Shown: one piece after another, positions 8,251 to 16,540 of the stretch
How the letters are laid out: each line of letters starts with the position of its first letter
Numbering within the stretch: position 1 is the stretch's first letter
Notes under the pieces: model-generated
Databases searched by the model: none
What the model was told of the DNA's origin: nothing
Seen by the model: the letters and a program-made list of their open reading frames with translations, nothing else
Program-made: the position numbers and the translations under genes
NCBI GenBank assembly: GCA_036271795.1
Contig: DATAZY010000039.1
Span: 50,336 to 114,335 of the forward strand
Direction of reading: 5' to 3'
From: Galbitalea sp036271795
Lineage (GTDB): Bacteria; Actinomycetota; Actinomycetes; Actinomycetales; Microbacteriaceae
DNA length: 64,000 nt

Positions 8251-9876
8251 CTAGTTCTTCACAAGGGTGCCGAAGCGGAACTTGAAGGACGCGTCGAGCA
8301 CTGCACCCGAGATGTCCTTGCCGGTCACGACGACCTGCGCACCTTGCAGCAGCGGAAGCGTCGGAAGATCCGCGGCAACCTTTGCCTGGATCTCCTGGAT
8401 CTCCTGGGTACGAGCCGCCTTGTCGGTTTCGCTGAGCTGCTTCGTGATGAGGTCCTGCACGGCGGAATCCGTGTAGTGGTTCACCAGGAAGTTGTTGTCG
8501 GCAAAGAACGGCGTCAGGTAGTTGTCGGCGTCGGAGTAGTCCGGGAACCAGCCCAGCTGGTAGGCCGGGTAGGTGTCCATGGTCCGATCCTTCGAGTACG
8601 TGACGTATTCGGTCGACTGCAGGTTTACCGCAAACAGGCCACCCTGCTCGAGTTGGCTCTTCACGAGTGCATACTCGTCAGCCGACGACGGGCCGTAGTG
8701 ACCATCCGCGACATATTCGAGGTTGAGCGCGATCGGGGTCGAAACCCCAGCTGCGGCGAGAACTGCCTTCGCCTTGTCGAGGTCTGGTCCGCCGCTGCCA
8801 TTGCCGTAGAGCGACTTGAGGACAGTCGTGGCCCCCGTCAGGCCATCCGGAACGTAGGAGTACAGCGGGGTGTATGTGCCCTTGTAGACCTGCGTCGCGA
8901 TTGCCTGGCGATCGACCAGATCGGCAGCGGCCTTGCGGACAGCGAGCGCCTTCGCGGCATCCGGTGTCGTCGTTGTCGCGCCGAATGGCATGGTGTTGAA
9001 GTTGAAGACGATGTAGCGGATCTCACCACCGGGTCCGTCGACGACCTTGAGATTCTTATCGGTCTTCAGGCTGGCAACGTCGGTCGCGGAGAACGCGCGA
9101 GCAGCGACATCGATGTTGCCCTGCTGCACGTCGAGCTTCATGTTCGACGATGACGTGTAGTACTTCAGGTCGACGTTCTTCGTCTTTGCCGGTCCGAGCT
9201 CTCCCCGGTAGTTCGGGTTTGCCGTGAACTGGATCAACTGGTTGAAGTTGTACTTCGTGATCTTGTACTGTCCCGCAAACGCGTCGCCCGCGACGATGGT
9301 CTTGTCTGGCGTGACCTTGTCGGGCGAGAACACCTGCTCATCGACGATCGGACCAACCGGGCTCGAAAGCACCTGTGGGAAGGTCTGGTCGTTGCCATTG
9401 ATCAGATGGAAGACAACGGTCGTTGGGTTCGGGGCACTCGTCGACTTCAGGTTGGCGAGGAGGTAGGCCGGACCGTTCGGGTCATTGATCTTCTGCTGGC
9501 GGTCGAACGTGAACTTCACGTCGGACGAGGTCAGCGCATGACCGTTAGCGAACTTGAGACCCTTCTTGAGGATGACCGTGTAGGTGGTCGGCGTGGTGAA
9601 CTTCGCCGAGACCGCAATGTCCGGCGTCACCTCACCGGTGCCATCCTTCGAGTTCATCAGGAACGGGAAGACCTGGTTCATGACGGCAAACGAGCCGTTG
9701 TCATAGGATCCGGCCGGATCCAGGAAGGTCACGACGTCGGTTGTGCCGACGATGAGCGCCTTCGATGAGCTCGAATTCGAGCCGCTGCCCGAGCAGCCGA
9801 CCAGCGCGAGCGAAACGGCCGCCACAGCCGCGACCGCGACAATCGCGCGAGTCGCGAATTTGGATGTTGATGTCAT
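8251..9876 (-). CDS. peptide-type extracellular solute-binding lipoprotein (SBP_bac_5 / DppA-OppA family)
   Basis: 541 residues with a lipoprotein signal peptide: basic N-terminus, hydrophobic core and lipobox LVGC with C28 as the lipidated residue, then a Ser/Gly linker. The mature part is a family-5 binding protein, with characteristic stretches such as YTVILKKGLKFANGHALTSSDVKFTFDR, AKTKNVDLKYY and QLGWFPDYSDADNYLTPFF. It captures a peptide or peptide-like ligand outside the membrane for the permease-ATPase genes downstream. Ribosome binding site AGAGG precedes the ATG. It is the first gene of the importer operon and a small palindrome at 9951-9963 lies in its promoter region. Confidence 0.93.
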   Translation of the reverse strand: MTSTSKFATRAIVAVAAVAAVSLALVGCSGSGSNSSSSKALIVGTTDVVTFLDPAGSYDNGSFAVMNQVFPFLMNSKDGTGEVTPDIAVSAKFTTPTTYTVILKKGLKFANGHALTSSDVKFTFDRQQKINDPNGPAYLLANLKSTSAPNPTTVVFHLINGNDQTFPQVLSSPVGPIVDEQVFSPDKVTPDKTIVAGDAFAGQYKITKYNFNQLIQFTANPNYRGELGPAKTKNVDLKYYTSSSNMKLDVQQGNIDVAARAFSATDVASLKTDKNLKVVDGPGGEIRYIVFNFNTMPFGATTTTPDAAKALAVRKAAADLVDRQAIATQVYKGTYTPLYSYVPDGLTGATTVLKSLYGNGSGGPDLDKAKAVLAAAGVSTPIALNLEYVADGHYGPSSADEYALVKSQLEQGGLFAVNLQSTEYVTYSKDRTMDTYPAYQLGWFPDYSDADNYLTPFFADNNFLVNHYTDSAVQDLITKQLSETDKAARTQEIQEIQAKVAADLPTLPLLQGAQVVVTGKDISGAVLDASFKFRFGTLVKN

Positions 9877-9950
9877 CCGTTACCTCTGTTCTGTTGATTT
9901 CAGGGGAAAAGACGCAGGTCTGTCAGCGTCCTCTTTACTGTTACTCAGGT

Positions 9951-9963
9951 CTAACACAGTTAG
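9951..9963. promoter_or_regulatory. small palindrome CTAAC-ACA-GTTAG upstream of the importer operon
   Basis: A 5-bp perfect inverted repeat with a 3-base spacer, 75 bases before the binding-protein start. It is short; an operator role is only a suggestion. The rest of the 166-base gap to dnaG shows no coding potential. Confidence 0.3.
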
Positions 9964-10042
9964 GAGGTCGTGCCTCAGTCTGGGGTCAGGACGAAGCCGA
10001 ATCTTTATCAACGCGAAATGTTCTCGCAATTAGCGCGCGCAA

Positions 10043-11917
10043 TTAATCGTCGCGGAGCCTTCTGCGCTCGGTTTCGACGCTGACGAGCTGCTGCTGCAAC
10101 TGACGATACCGGTGCGGCTCGGCGGTGGTGTCGGTGCGCTGCAGTGCACCGAGCAGGTCCGCTTTGGTGCGCAGCAGATCGCGGTCGATGAGGTCGCTCG
10201 CGACTCGCGCGCAGTACGCGGCCATTCGGTCCTGCCGCTCTGGGATCGGCCCAACCGCGAGCTGCTGGACCAGGCTCGCGTAGCTGGCGGGCACCTCTGC
10301 GGTGACCGCGGCGACCCACTCCGGAGACTCGAGCGAGGAGACGCTGGTCGCCACCGCATCCCGGATGACCGTCAGCGTCGAATTACCGAAACGCACCCGC
10401 GTGACCCGCTCGACCAGTTCCCGGCCAACATCGGTCGGATGTTGCAGGATCGCCATCAGCGCGTCTCGTTCCTGACGAGTCGGCTGGTCCACCGGCAGGT
10501 CGGTGAGCGAAAACTCCGCCGCACGCGGTTCCGGTTCGGCCGCGACGGGCTCCGGCGCCGACCTCGGTGTTGAGCTTCGCGCTGACCTTTGCCGCGCAGC
10601 CGCAACCGCGCGACGCACGTCTTCGATATCGGTGCCAAGCATCTTGCTCAACAAATGAACGTATCCACCGCTGAGCGCCTGATCTCGGATATCAGCAACG
10701 ATTGGCGCTCCGGCTGCGAGTCCGGCAGCGCGTCCCTCCACAGTTTCCAAATCGAATCCGGCAATCTGGCGTCGGATCATGAATTCGAACATCGGTCGAC
10801 GTGTCTTGATCAGGGCGCGCACGGCGTCGTCGCCCCTGTTCAACCGCAGGTCGCACGGGTCGAGGCCATCCGGAGCAACCGCGACGAATGTTTGCGCCGC
10901 AAAACGCTGCTCCTCGGCAAATGCGCGGCTCGCTGCCTTCTGGCCCGCATCATCCGGGTCGAACGTGAAGATGACCTCGCCGGTGCCGGTGGTGTCCGCA
11001 TTGTCGACATCGCCGATCACCCTGCGCACGATCTTGATGTGATCGACCCCGAAGGCCGTGCCGCAGGTGGCGACCGCGGTCGTGACGCCCGCGAGATGGC
11101 AGGCCATGACATCCGTGTAGCCCTCGACGACGATGACCTGGCGGCCGCGTGAGATGTCCTTGCGGGCGAGGTCAAGTCCGTAGAGCACCTGGCTCTTGTG
11201 GTAAACCGCCGTCTCGGGGGTGTTGAGGTATTTCGGACCGTTGTCGTCATCCAGCAGCTTGCGTGCGCCGAATCCGAGCGTCGCGCCGGTGATGTCACGA
11301 ATCGGCCAGATCAGACGGCCACGGAATCGGTCGTAGACATCGCCGCGATCGCCGCGCCCCAGCAGGCCGGCCGTGACCAGTTCCTCCTCGCTGTACCCCA
11401 GTGACTTCAGGTGCTTGGTGAGTGCACCGCCTCGCGGCGCGAACCCGACGCCGAAGCGCTCGGCAGCTGAGGCGTCGAAACCGCGGGAACCGAGGAATGC
11501 CCGGCCCGGCTCCGCATCCGGCGTCGTGAGCTGCGCGATGAAGAAGTCTTCCGCTGCTTTATTCGCCGCAAGGATGCGCGCCCGCGCACCATGGTCGCTG
11601 GCCTGTCCGCCATCTTCGTAGTGGAGCTCATAGCCGATGCGGGCAGCCATCCGCTCGACCGCCTCTGAGAAGGTGACGTGATCCATCTTCTGCAGGAACG
11701 TGAAGACATCGCCGCCCTCGCCGCAGCCGAAGCAGTGGTAGAAACCGACCTGCGGCCGCACGTGGAAGCTTGGGCTTCGCTCTTCGTGAAACGGGCACAG
11801 CCCTTTCATGGAACCGACGCCGGCGTTCTTCAGGGTGACGTACTCACCGACGATGTCGGCGAGATTGGTGCGCGACCTCACCTCGTCGATATCGCTCCGT
11901 TTAATGAGGCCTGCCAC
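10043..11917 (-). CDS. dnaG: DNA primase
   Basis: 624 residues, normal length for DnaG. The N-terminal CHC2 zinc-binding domain has C41, H44, C62 and C65 (CPFHEE...HCFGCGEGGD). The catalytic TOPRIM core follows with E265 in VVEGYTDV and the acidic pair D320/D322 in FTFDPDDAG. The C-terminal region (after about 430) is the helical helicase-binding domain, with an Ala/Pro/Glu-rich linker at about 445-475. It makes RNA primers for chromosome replication. GTG start at 11917 with a TAGAAT -10 box seven bases upstream, so the transcript may be leaderless. It follows dusB and dgt on the same strand. Confidence 0.97.
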   Translation of the reverse strand: MAGLIKRSDIDEVRSRTNLADIVGEYVTLKNAGVGSMKGLCPFHEERSPSFHVRPQVGFYHCFGCGEGGDVFTFLQKMDHVTFSEAVERMAARIGYELHYEDGGQASDHGARARILAANKAAEDFFIAQLTTPDAEPGRAFLGSRGFDASAAERFGVGFAPRGGALTKHLKSLGYSEEELVTAGLLGRGDRGDVYDRFRGRLIWPIRDITGATLGFGARKLLDDDNGPKYLNTPETAVYHKSQVLYGLDLARKDISRGRQVIVVEGYTDVMACHLAGVTTAVATCGTAFGVDHIKIVRRVIGDVDNADTTGTGEVIFTFDPDDAGQKAASRAFAEEQRFAAQTFVAVAPDGLDPCDLRLNRGDDAVRALIKTRRPMFEFMIRRQIAGFDLETVEGRAAGLAAGAPIVADIRDQALSGGYVHLLSKMLGTDIEDVRRAVAAARQRSARSSTPRSAPEPVAAEPEPRAAEFSLTDLPVDQPTRQERDALMAILQHPTDVGRELVERVTRVRFGNSTLTVIRDAVATSVSSLESPEWVAAVTAEVPASYASLVQQLAVGPIPERQDRMAAYCARVASDLIDRDLLRTKADLLGALQRTDTTAEPHRYRQLQQQLVSVETERRRLRDD

Positions 11918-11923
11918 GCCCCC

Positions 11924-11976
11924 GATTCTACGGTTGTGCAGCAGCCCCCGTCGGGGCCGCGCACAACCGTAGAGTC
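11924..11976 (-). terminator. long inverted repeat after dgt, overlapping the dnaG promoter
   Basis: CTACGGTTGTGC (11928-11939) pairs perfectly with GCACAACCGTAG (11961-11972); extending the arms to 16 bp costs one mismatch. The loop itself contains a CCCCG/CGGGG stem. It probably terminates dgt transcription. Confidence 0.6.
11925..11930 (-). promoter_or_regulatory. -10 box (TAGAAT) of dnaG
   Basis: TAGAAT on the minus strand ends seven bases before the dnaG GTG. It overlaps the arm of a long inverted repeat (11924-11976), so promoter and upstream gene's terminator appear interleaved. Confidence 0.5.
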
Positions 11977-11995
11977 TGCGCTCGCCGTCTATTCG

Positions 11996-12096
11996 CGCCG
12001 CCGCCCCTGCGGCGCTTTAATCCCGGCGCCAAAGCCACGCCCGCGGGGCCGGCGGCCCCTTGGCGCGGCTGATCGTTGCTCCACAACGATCGCGCC
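11996..12096. repeat. run of three further palindromes downstream of dgt
   Basis: Between dgt and the long repeat lie GCGCCGC/GCGGCGC (7 bp), a nested structure with GGCGCCAA/TTGGCGC outside GGGGCC/GGCCCC, and GATCGTTG/CAACGATC (12071-12078 and 12084-12091) flanked by GGCGC/GCGCC. With 11924-11976 this makes four consecutive hairpins in about 190 bases and no gene. Confidence 0.5.
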
Positions 12097-12112
12097 CCGC
12101 GGTCCGAACGGC

Positions 12113-13369
12113 TTACTTAGCCAATCTTTCGTGCCACGCCATTGCGGACTGGTCGGTCAGTGAGGCGACCTGGTCGACCACCGACCGCTTGCGCCCGGCA
12201 TCCGTCGTCGCGTCGTTCCAGTCGGCGGTGAACCCGGGGTCGAGGTTCCGCGGACCTGTGGTGAGCAAAAGAGACGCGAGTTCGGTCAGGATCGAGCGCT
12301 GCCCCGAGTACAGCGGCTTGCGCTCGTTGGTCGACATGACATTTGCTGCCACGATCCCCTTGAGAACCGCGATTTCCGCCTGGATCTCGCGCGGTACGAC
12401 TACATCGGCCGAGAACCGGGTGAGCGACTCCCCCGGGAACGCCGCGCGAGTCGCCGTCACTGCCGCGCCAAGAAAACGACCGATCAGCTGGCTGGTCAGG
12501 TTCTTGAGTCGACCCTGCGACATCCGGCTACCATCCCACCGCTCCAGCCAGACCTCGAGGCTGTCCAGCCGATCGAACGCCGCAATGAGTTCGTCATGGG
12601 ACATCCCGCCCCCGATCCACGCAAACATCGAATCGACAAGCTCGTCGTGATTCACTCGCGCACCGAGGGACTCGACATCGATGTAGCCGCCGAACACCGC
12701 ATCCTCGAAGTCGTGGACGGAGTAGGCGATGTCATCGCTCAGATCCATGACCTGGGCCTCGACGCAGAGCTGGCGTGGCGGCGCATCCGTTCGCAGCCAG
12801 TCGAAGGCGGCCACGTCGTCGGCGTAGAAGCCGAACTTGCTGCGACCGCTCGGGTCTGGCACGCCATCGGCCTCCGGCCAGGGATACTTGCAACTGGCGT
12901 CAAGGCTCGCGCGGGTGAGATTGAGGCCATAGCTGTGCCCGTCAGGGCCGAACACCTTCGGCTCGATACGTGTGAGAACGCGCAGCGTCTGCGCGTTCCC
13001 CTCAAACCCGCCGATATCGAGGGACCACTCGTTGAGCGCTCGCTCGCCGTTGTGTCCGAACGGTGGATGCCCGAGATCGTGAGCGAGACAGGCGGTGTCG
13101 ACGATATCCGGGTCAAGCCCGAGACTGGACGCGAGTTCTCGCCCGATCTGCGCAACCTCGAGCGAGTGGGTGAGTCGATTGCGGGCGAAATCGAGACCCG
13201 CAGCCGGACTCAGGACCTGGGTCTTGGCGGCGAGACGGCGCAGGGCGCTGGAGTGCAGGAGCCTCGCGCGGTCCCGGGCGAAGTCGCTGCGGCGGTTCGA
13301 GTGCACCTCGGGGAACCAGCGCTCCGAGTCTGCCGGACCATAGCCAGCCGACACGGTGTTATCCGCCAC
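12113..13369 (-). CDS. dgt: deoxyguanosinetriphosphate triphosphohydrolase-like protein
   Basis: 418 residues of the HD-superfamily dNTPase family. Metal-binding residues are visible as H68 in RNRLTHSLEVAQIGREL, H97-D98 in CLAHDLGHPPFGHNGE, and a later Asp in MDLSDDIAYSVHDFEDA. Family members hydrolyse dGTP or other dNTPs to the nucleoside and triphosphate and so adjust nucleotide pools. The start overlaps the end of dusB by 11 bases, and dnaG follows, a recurring actinobacterial arrangement linking dNTP control and priming. The bacterial short-form lacks the long insertion of the E. coli enzyme. Confidence 0.93.
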   Translation of the reverse strand: MADNTVSAGYGPADSERWFPEVHSNRRSDFARDRARLLHSSALRRLAAKTQVLSPAAGLDFARNRLTHSLEVAQIGRELASSLGLDPDIVDTACLAHDLGHPPFGHNGERALNEWSLDIGGFEGNAQTLRVLTRIEPKVFGPDGHSYGLNLTRASLDASCKYPWPEADGVPDPSGRSKFGFYADDVAAFDWLRTDAPPRQLCVEAQVMDLSDDIAYSVHDFEDAVFGGYIDVESLGARVNHDELVDSMFAWIGGGMSHDELIAAFDRLDSLEVWLERWDGSRMSQGRLKNLTSQLIGRFLGAAVTATRAAFPGESLTRFSADVVVPREIQAEIAVLKGIVAANVMSTNERKPLYSGQRSILTELASLLLTTGPRNLDPGFTADWNDATTDAGRKRSVVDQVASLTDQSAMAWHERLAK

Positions 13370-14552
13370 TGTGATGCAGCTCCGCCTCGGTCAGCTCGCC
13401 ACGATCGGTTTCCTGCAGCTCGCGGCTGTCGAGCCAGCGATCAGGCAGGGCCGGATTCTTCGGAGTACCGGCACGTCCGCGCTGGCCCTCGGCGTCCGGT
13501 CCGGGATAAGGCTGGGTCCAGTCGAGCTGCGCGAGCAGGTCATCCAGCATGGCGAGCGATTGCACAGTCGCCAGACTCGCACGTAGCTCTCCGCCGACCG
13601 CGTAGCCCTTGAAATACCACGCGACGTGCTTGCGGATGTCGCGGCAGCCTCGATCTTCGTCACCATCGAAGAACTCGACCAGCAGCTCGGCGTGACGCCG
13701 GAAGGCCTTCGCAACGAAGCCGAGACCCGGCTCGAGCTTGTCCGTCTTCTGATTGAACCCCGCACTCAGGTCGCCGAACAGCCACGGCCGACCGAGACAA
13801 CCACGGCCGACGACGACGCCATCCGCACCGGTTTCGCGCATCATCCTGAGCGCATCATCCGCGCTCCAGATATCGCCGTTTCCCAGCACCGGCACGTTCG
13901 TCACAGCGTTCTTCAGTTTCTCGATCGCCGACCAGTCTGCCGTGCCGGAGTAGAACTCGGCCGCAGTGCGCGCATGAAGGGCAATGCTGGCGACACCAGC
14001 GCCCTCCGCGATTCGACCCGCCTCGAGATAGGTAAGGTGCTCGGCATCGATGCCTTTGCGCATCTTGATGGTCAGCGGGATGTCTCCGGCCGCCTTCACC
14101 GCGCCCTCGACAATATCGCGGAACAGATCCGTCTTCCAGGGGAGCGCAGCCCCGCCGCCCTTGCGAGTGACCTTCGGCACCGGGCATCCGAAGTTGAGGT
14201 CGATGTGATCGGCGCGATCCTCTGCGACCAGCATCGTCACCGCCGCGGCCACCGTCTTCGGGTCAACCCCATAGAGCTGGATGCTTCGCGTGGTCTCCGA
14301 CTCGTGATGACGGATGAGACGCATGCTTTCGGGGGTACGCTCGACCAGAGCGCGGCTCGTGATCATCTCACTCACGTAGAGCCCAGCGCCATACTCACGA
14401 CAGAGGCGTCGAAACGCCGTGTTGGTGATTCCCGCCATCGGGGCGAGCACGACCGGAACGTCGAGGTCAAGTCGCCCGATTCTTAACATCGGGTGACGAA
14501 GCGCGGCGATTGGCGGTACCGCATTGTCAGCGGCGAGAATGGACATTAACAC
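13359..14552 (-). CDS. dusB: tRNA-dihydrouridine synthase (DusB-type)
   Basis: 397 residues. The FMN-binding TIM barrel begins with VVLAPMAGITNTAFRRLCREYG; the catalytic Cys is C123 in LNFGCPVPKVTRKGGGAAL; TIKMRKG and LHARTAAEFYSG are further flavin/tRNA-contact motifs, and the substrate-binding VVGRGCLGRPWLF and C-terminal helical domain follow. It reduces specific uridines in the tRNA D-loop. Start: GTG at 14552 has GGAAG five bases upstream; an ATG at 14546 in the same frame is the alternative. First gene of the dusB-dgt-dnaG unit, divergent from the gene at 14579. Confidence 0.93.
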   Translation of the reverse strand: MLMSILAADNAVPPIAALRHPMLRIGRLDLDVPVVLAPMAGITNTAFRRLCREYGAGLYVSEMITSRALVERTPESMRLIRHHESETTRSIQLYGVDPKTVAAAVTMLVAEDRADHIDLNFGCPVPKVTRKGGGAALPWKTDLFRDIVEGAVKAAGDIPLTIKMRKGIDAEHLTYLEAGRIAEGAGVASIALHARTAAEFYSGTADWSAIEKLKNAVTNVPVLGNGDIWSADDALRMMRETGADGVVVGRGCLGRPWLFGDLSAGFNQKTDKLEPGLGFVAKAFRRHAELLVEFFDGDEDRGCRDIRKHVAWYFKGYAVGGELRASLATVQSLAMLDDLLAQLDWTQPYPGPDAEGQRGRAGTPKNPALPDRWLDSRELQETDRGELTEAELHHSGG

Positions 14553-14578
14553 CGATTCTTCCAGAAAGTGGGGAACGC

Positions 14579-15142
14579 ATGGCCGATGCAGACCGGCTGG
14601 ACGTGCTTCGCTTCGTGGATCTACCGGTCGAGAGGCGGTCGGCGTGGGGCCCCGGCGAGTTTCCCAGCCGACAGATTGAGATCAACGGCCAGCTCTTGAG
14701 TGATCACCTTGCGGCGCTCACCGGCCACGAGGTCGAGCAGTCGACACCGCTCGTTGAAGGGCAGTCCGGAGTCGTCACACCGGCGGCGTATCTGCGCGCA
14801 CTCCTCGGCGGACCGAAAGACGACGCGCTCGCGGAAGGCCGGGTCGCAATCGGATACTGCGATGCCTGCCTCGACGGAACATGCGGAAAGCTGCTTGCCG
14901 CGACCCTGCAGGTGCAAGGCGACATCGTGATCTGGGGAGCAATCGGGTTCGAGAGCTTTGACGAGGGCGAGGCCCCCAAGCTGACGCCGTTCTGGAAGAA
15001 ATCCGGCGCCGAACCGGAACCGTCGTCCGGACCGCAGTGGACGCCCGCATCGTTTGTCCCTTACGTCACGCTCTTCTTCGAGCGCGACGACTACCTCGAG
15101 ACGCTTCAGGCAGAACGTCGTCGTCTCGCTTCGCAGCAGTGA
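14579..15142 (+). CDS. unrecognised conserved-looking protein with Cys cluster
   Basis: 187 residues; I do not recognise the family. ATG 14579 has a GGGGA ribosome binding site. The protein is soluble, with no signal peptide or membrane helix. Its distinctive feature is YCDACLDGTCGK, a C-x2-C-x4-C cluster at C94, C97 and C102, which could bind metal or be redox active. The C-terminus is aromatic and charged (FVPYVTLFFERDDYLETLQAERRRL). Its stop overlaps the GTG of the YbaK-like gene (GTGA), so the two are co-translated, and the promoter region is shared with divergent dusB. Confidence 0.7.
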   Translation: MADADRLDVLRFVDLPVERRSAWGPGEFPSRQIEINGQLLSDHLAALTGHEVEQSTPLVEGQSGVVTPAAYLRALLGGPKDDALAEGRVAIGYCDACLDGTCGKLLAATLQVQGDIVIWGAIGFESFDEGEAPKLTPFWKKSGAEPEPSSGPQWTPASFVPYVTLFFERDDYLETLQAERRRLASQQ

Positions 15143-15597
15143 CAGGCAGGGAACGGGTCGCCGCGGATGCCGCCGCACGCGGGATCAGTATCGAATTCGT
15201 CGAGAGACCACAGGCTGGATCACTTGAGGAGGCCGCTGCCCTGCTCGGGACCCCGGCATCCAGCATCGTCAAGACCCTTGTCGTGAAACGGCACGATGGC
15301 GACTTCCTCTTTGCCCTTGTGCCCGGCGACCGACAGCTCTCCTGGGCGAAACTTCGCGCCGTGGTCGGGGTCAACAAGTTGAAACTGCCGGAGGCATCGG
15401 TCGCGCTCGATGCAACCGGGTTCGAGCGGGGCACAATCGTTCCGCTGGGCAGTACAACGGCGTGGCCGGTCTACGCCGATTCGCGTATCGAGGGCCGCAT
15501 CGGCCTCGGCGCAGGCGAGCACGGCCTCAGCGCATTCGTGGACGCGGAGGCACTCATCGCCGGCCTCGGCGCGACCGTCGCCGACATCACCGACTAA
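15139..15597 (+). CDS. YbaK/ProX-type aminoacyl-tRNA editing-domain protein
   Basis: 152 residues from GTG 15139, covering the single YbaK/tRNA-edit domain. Visible family features are the catalytic-Lys region IVKTLVVKRHDGDFLFALVPGDRQLSW, the KLPEA segment and the GGV-like IGLGAGEHG loop. Homologues hydrolyse mischarged tRNA (Cys-tRNAPro or Ala-tRNAPro) as free-standing proofreading enzymes. It is translationally coupled to the preceding unknown protein. Exact editing specificity cannot be told from the sequence alone. Confidence 0.85.
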   Translation: MTGRERVAADAAARGISIEFVERPQAGSLEEAAALLGTPASSIVKTLVVKRHDGDFLFALVPGDRQLSWAKLRAVVGVNKLKLPEASVALDATGFERGTIVPLGSTTAWPVYADSRIEGRIGLGAGEHGLSAFVDAEALIAGLGATVADITD

Positions 15598-15684
15598 CGA
15601 CGTGCGGGATTTGAGCGCGCAGTCGAGGCGAAGCCTCGACTAGCGATTTCGAGGCGCCGCTAACTAACTAAACCCAGGCCCTGA

Positions 15685-15822
15685 TTAGATCCTGTCTTCA
15701 TCCAGACGGCGATTGATGATCGCCTGCTCGTGGTGATCCGGGATCTCGCAGAAGTCCCCGTCGCAGACGGCCGCTGTGGAATCGCCGATCATGGTGAGTG
15801 GGCTGGTCGTCGGATCCGTCAT
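15685..15822 (-). CDS. 45-residue acidic protein coupled to frnE-like gene
   Basis: A small gene whose ATG (15822-15820) overlaps the TGA of the upstream DsbA-family gene (ATGA), with AGAAAG seven bases before it. The protein begins MTDPTTSPLTMIGDSTAAV and then has the pair C20 and C25 in VCDGDFCEIPDHHEQAI, ending in the charged NRRLDEDRI. No signal peptide or membrane helix. Two Cys next to a thioredoxin-fold oxidoreductase gene suggest a redox or metal-binding partner, but function is unknown. The coupling and composition argue that it is real. Confidence 0.6.
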   Translation of the reverse strand: MTDPTTSPLTMIGDSTAAVCDGDFCEIPDHHEQAIINRRLDEDRI

Positions 15823-16487
15823 TGTGCGCTTTCTGGTTCTTTGGCCGCTTTTTCCTGCGCGACCTGTTCAAGCACGTTAGCGAATGTAGCGGCATCCTGA
15901 GCGCCGGACACCCCGTACTTCTCATCGAACACAAAGAAGGGGACGCCGCTGATGCCGTACGCCTCGGCCTGCGCGACGTCCGCCTTCACGTCGGCCAGGT
16001 AGGTGTTGTCGCTGAGCACCTGGAAGACTTCCGCGCGATCGAGGCCAATCTCGGCGGCAAGGTCGGCGAGATCCTCGATCCGGCCGACGTGCCTGCCATC
16101 AACGAAGTAGGCCTTCAGCAGGCGCTCCTTCATATCGACCTGGCGGCCCTGGCTCTTCGCGTAGTGAAGCAGCTCGTGTGCCTTGATGGTGTTGGTCTGG
16201 TGCACGTGGTCGTAGTCGTAGTCGAGCCCGACGCTCGCCGCGATGCCGGTGACACGCTCCAGCATCTGGTCGGCCTGTGCCGGGGAAACTCCTTTACGCT
16301 GCGCGAGGTAGTCCTTTGGGGTGCCATCGAAGTCGACCGGAGTATCCGGCGCCAGCTCGAACGAGTGGTATTCGACATCCACGTCGCCGTCGAATCCGGC
16401 AACGGCGGCCTCGAACTTGCGCTTGCCGATGTAACACCACGGGCACTGTACGTCGGACCAGATGTCCACTTTGATTGCGTCACTCAC
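15819..16487 (-). CDS. DsbA-family oxidoreductase (FrnE-like)
   Basis: 222 residues with a thioredoxin fold interrupted by a helical insertion. The active site is C15-P-W-C18 in VQCPWCYIGKRKFE; GISGVPFFVFDEKYGVSGAQ carries the cis-Pro loop and the substrate-binding region. There is no signal peptide, so this is a cytosolic FrnE-type protein, a group linked to polyketide biosynthesis in some streptomycetes and to oxidative-stress tolerance elsewhere. GTG start at 16487. The 45-residue gene that follows overlaps it by four bases. Confidence 0.9.
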   Translation of the reverse strand: MSDAIKVDIWSDVQCPWCYIGKRKFEAAVAGFDGDVDVEYHSFELAPDTPVDFDGTPKDYLAQRKGVSPAQADQMLERVTGIAASVGLDYDYDHVHQTNTIKAHELLHYAKSQGRQVDMKERLLKAYFVDGRHVGRIEDLADLAAEIGLDRAEVFQVLSDNTYLADVKADVAQAEAYGISGVPFFVFDEKYGVSGAQDAATFANVLEQVAQEKAAKEPESAQ

Positions 16488-16540
16488 GAGAGAGGTAACC
16501 TATTCCGGTACCGGTCGTATTCCCATCTCAAAGCCGGGGG

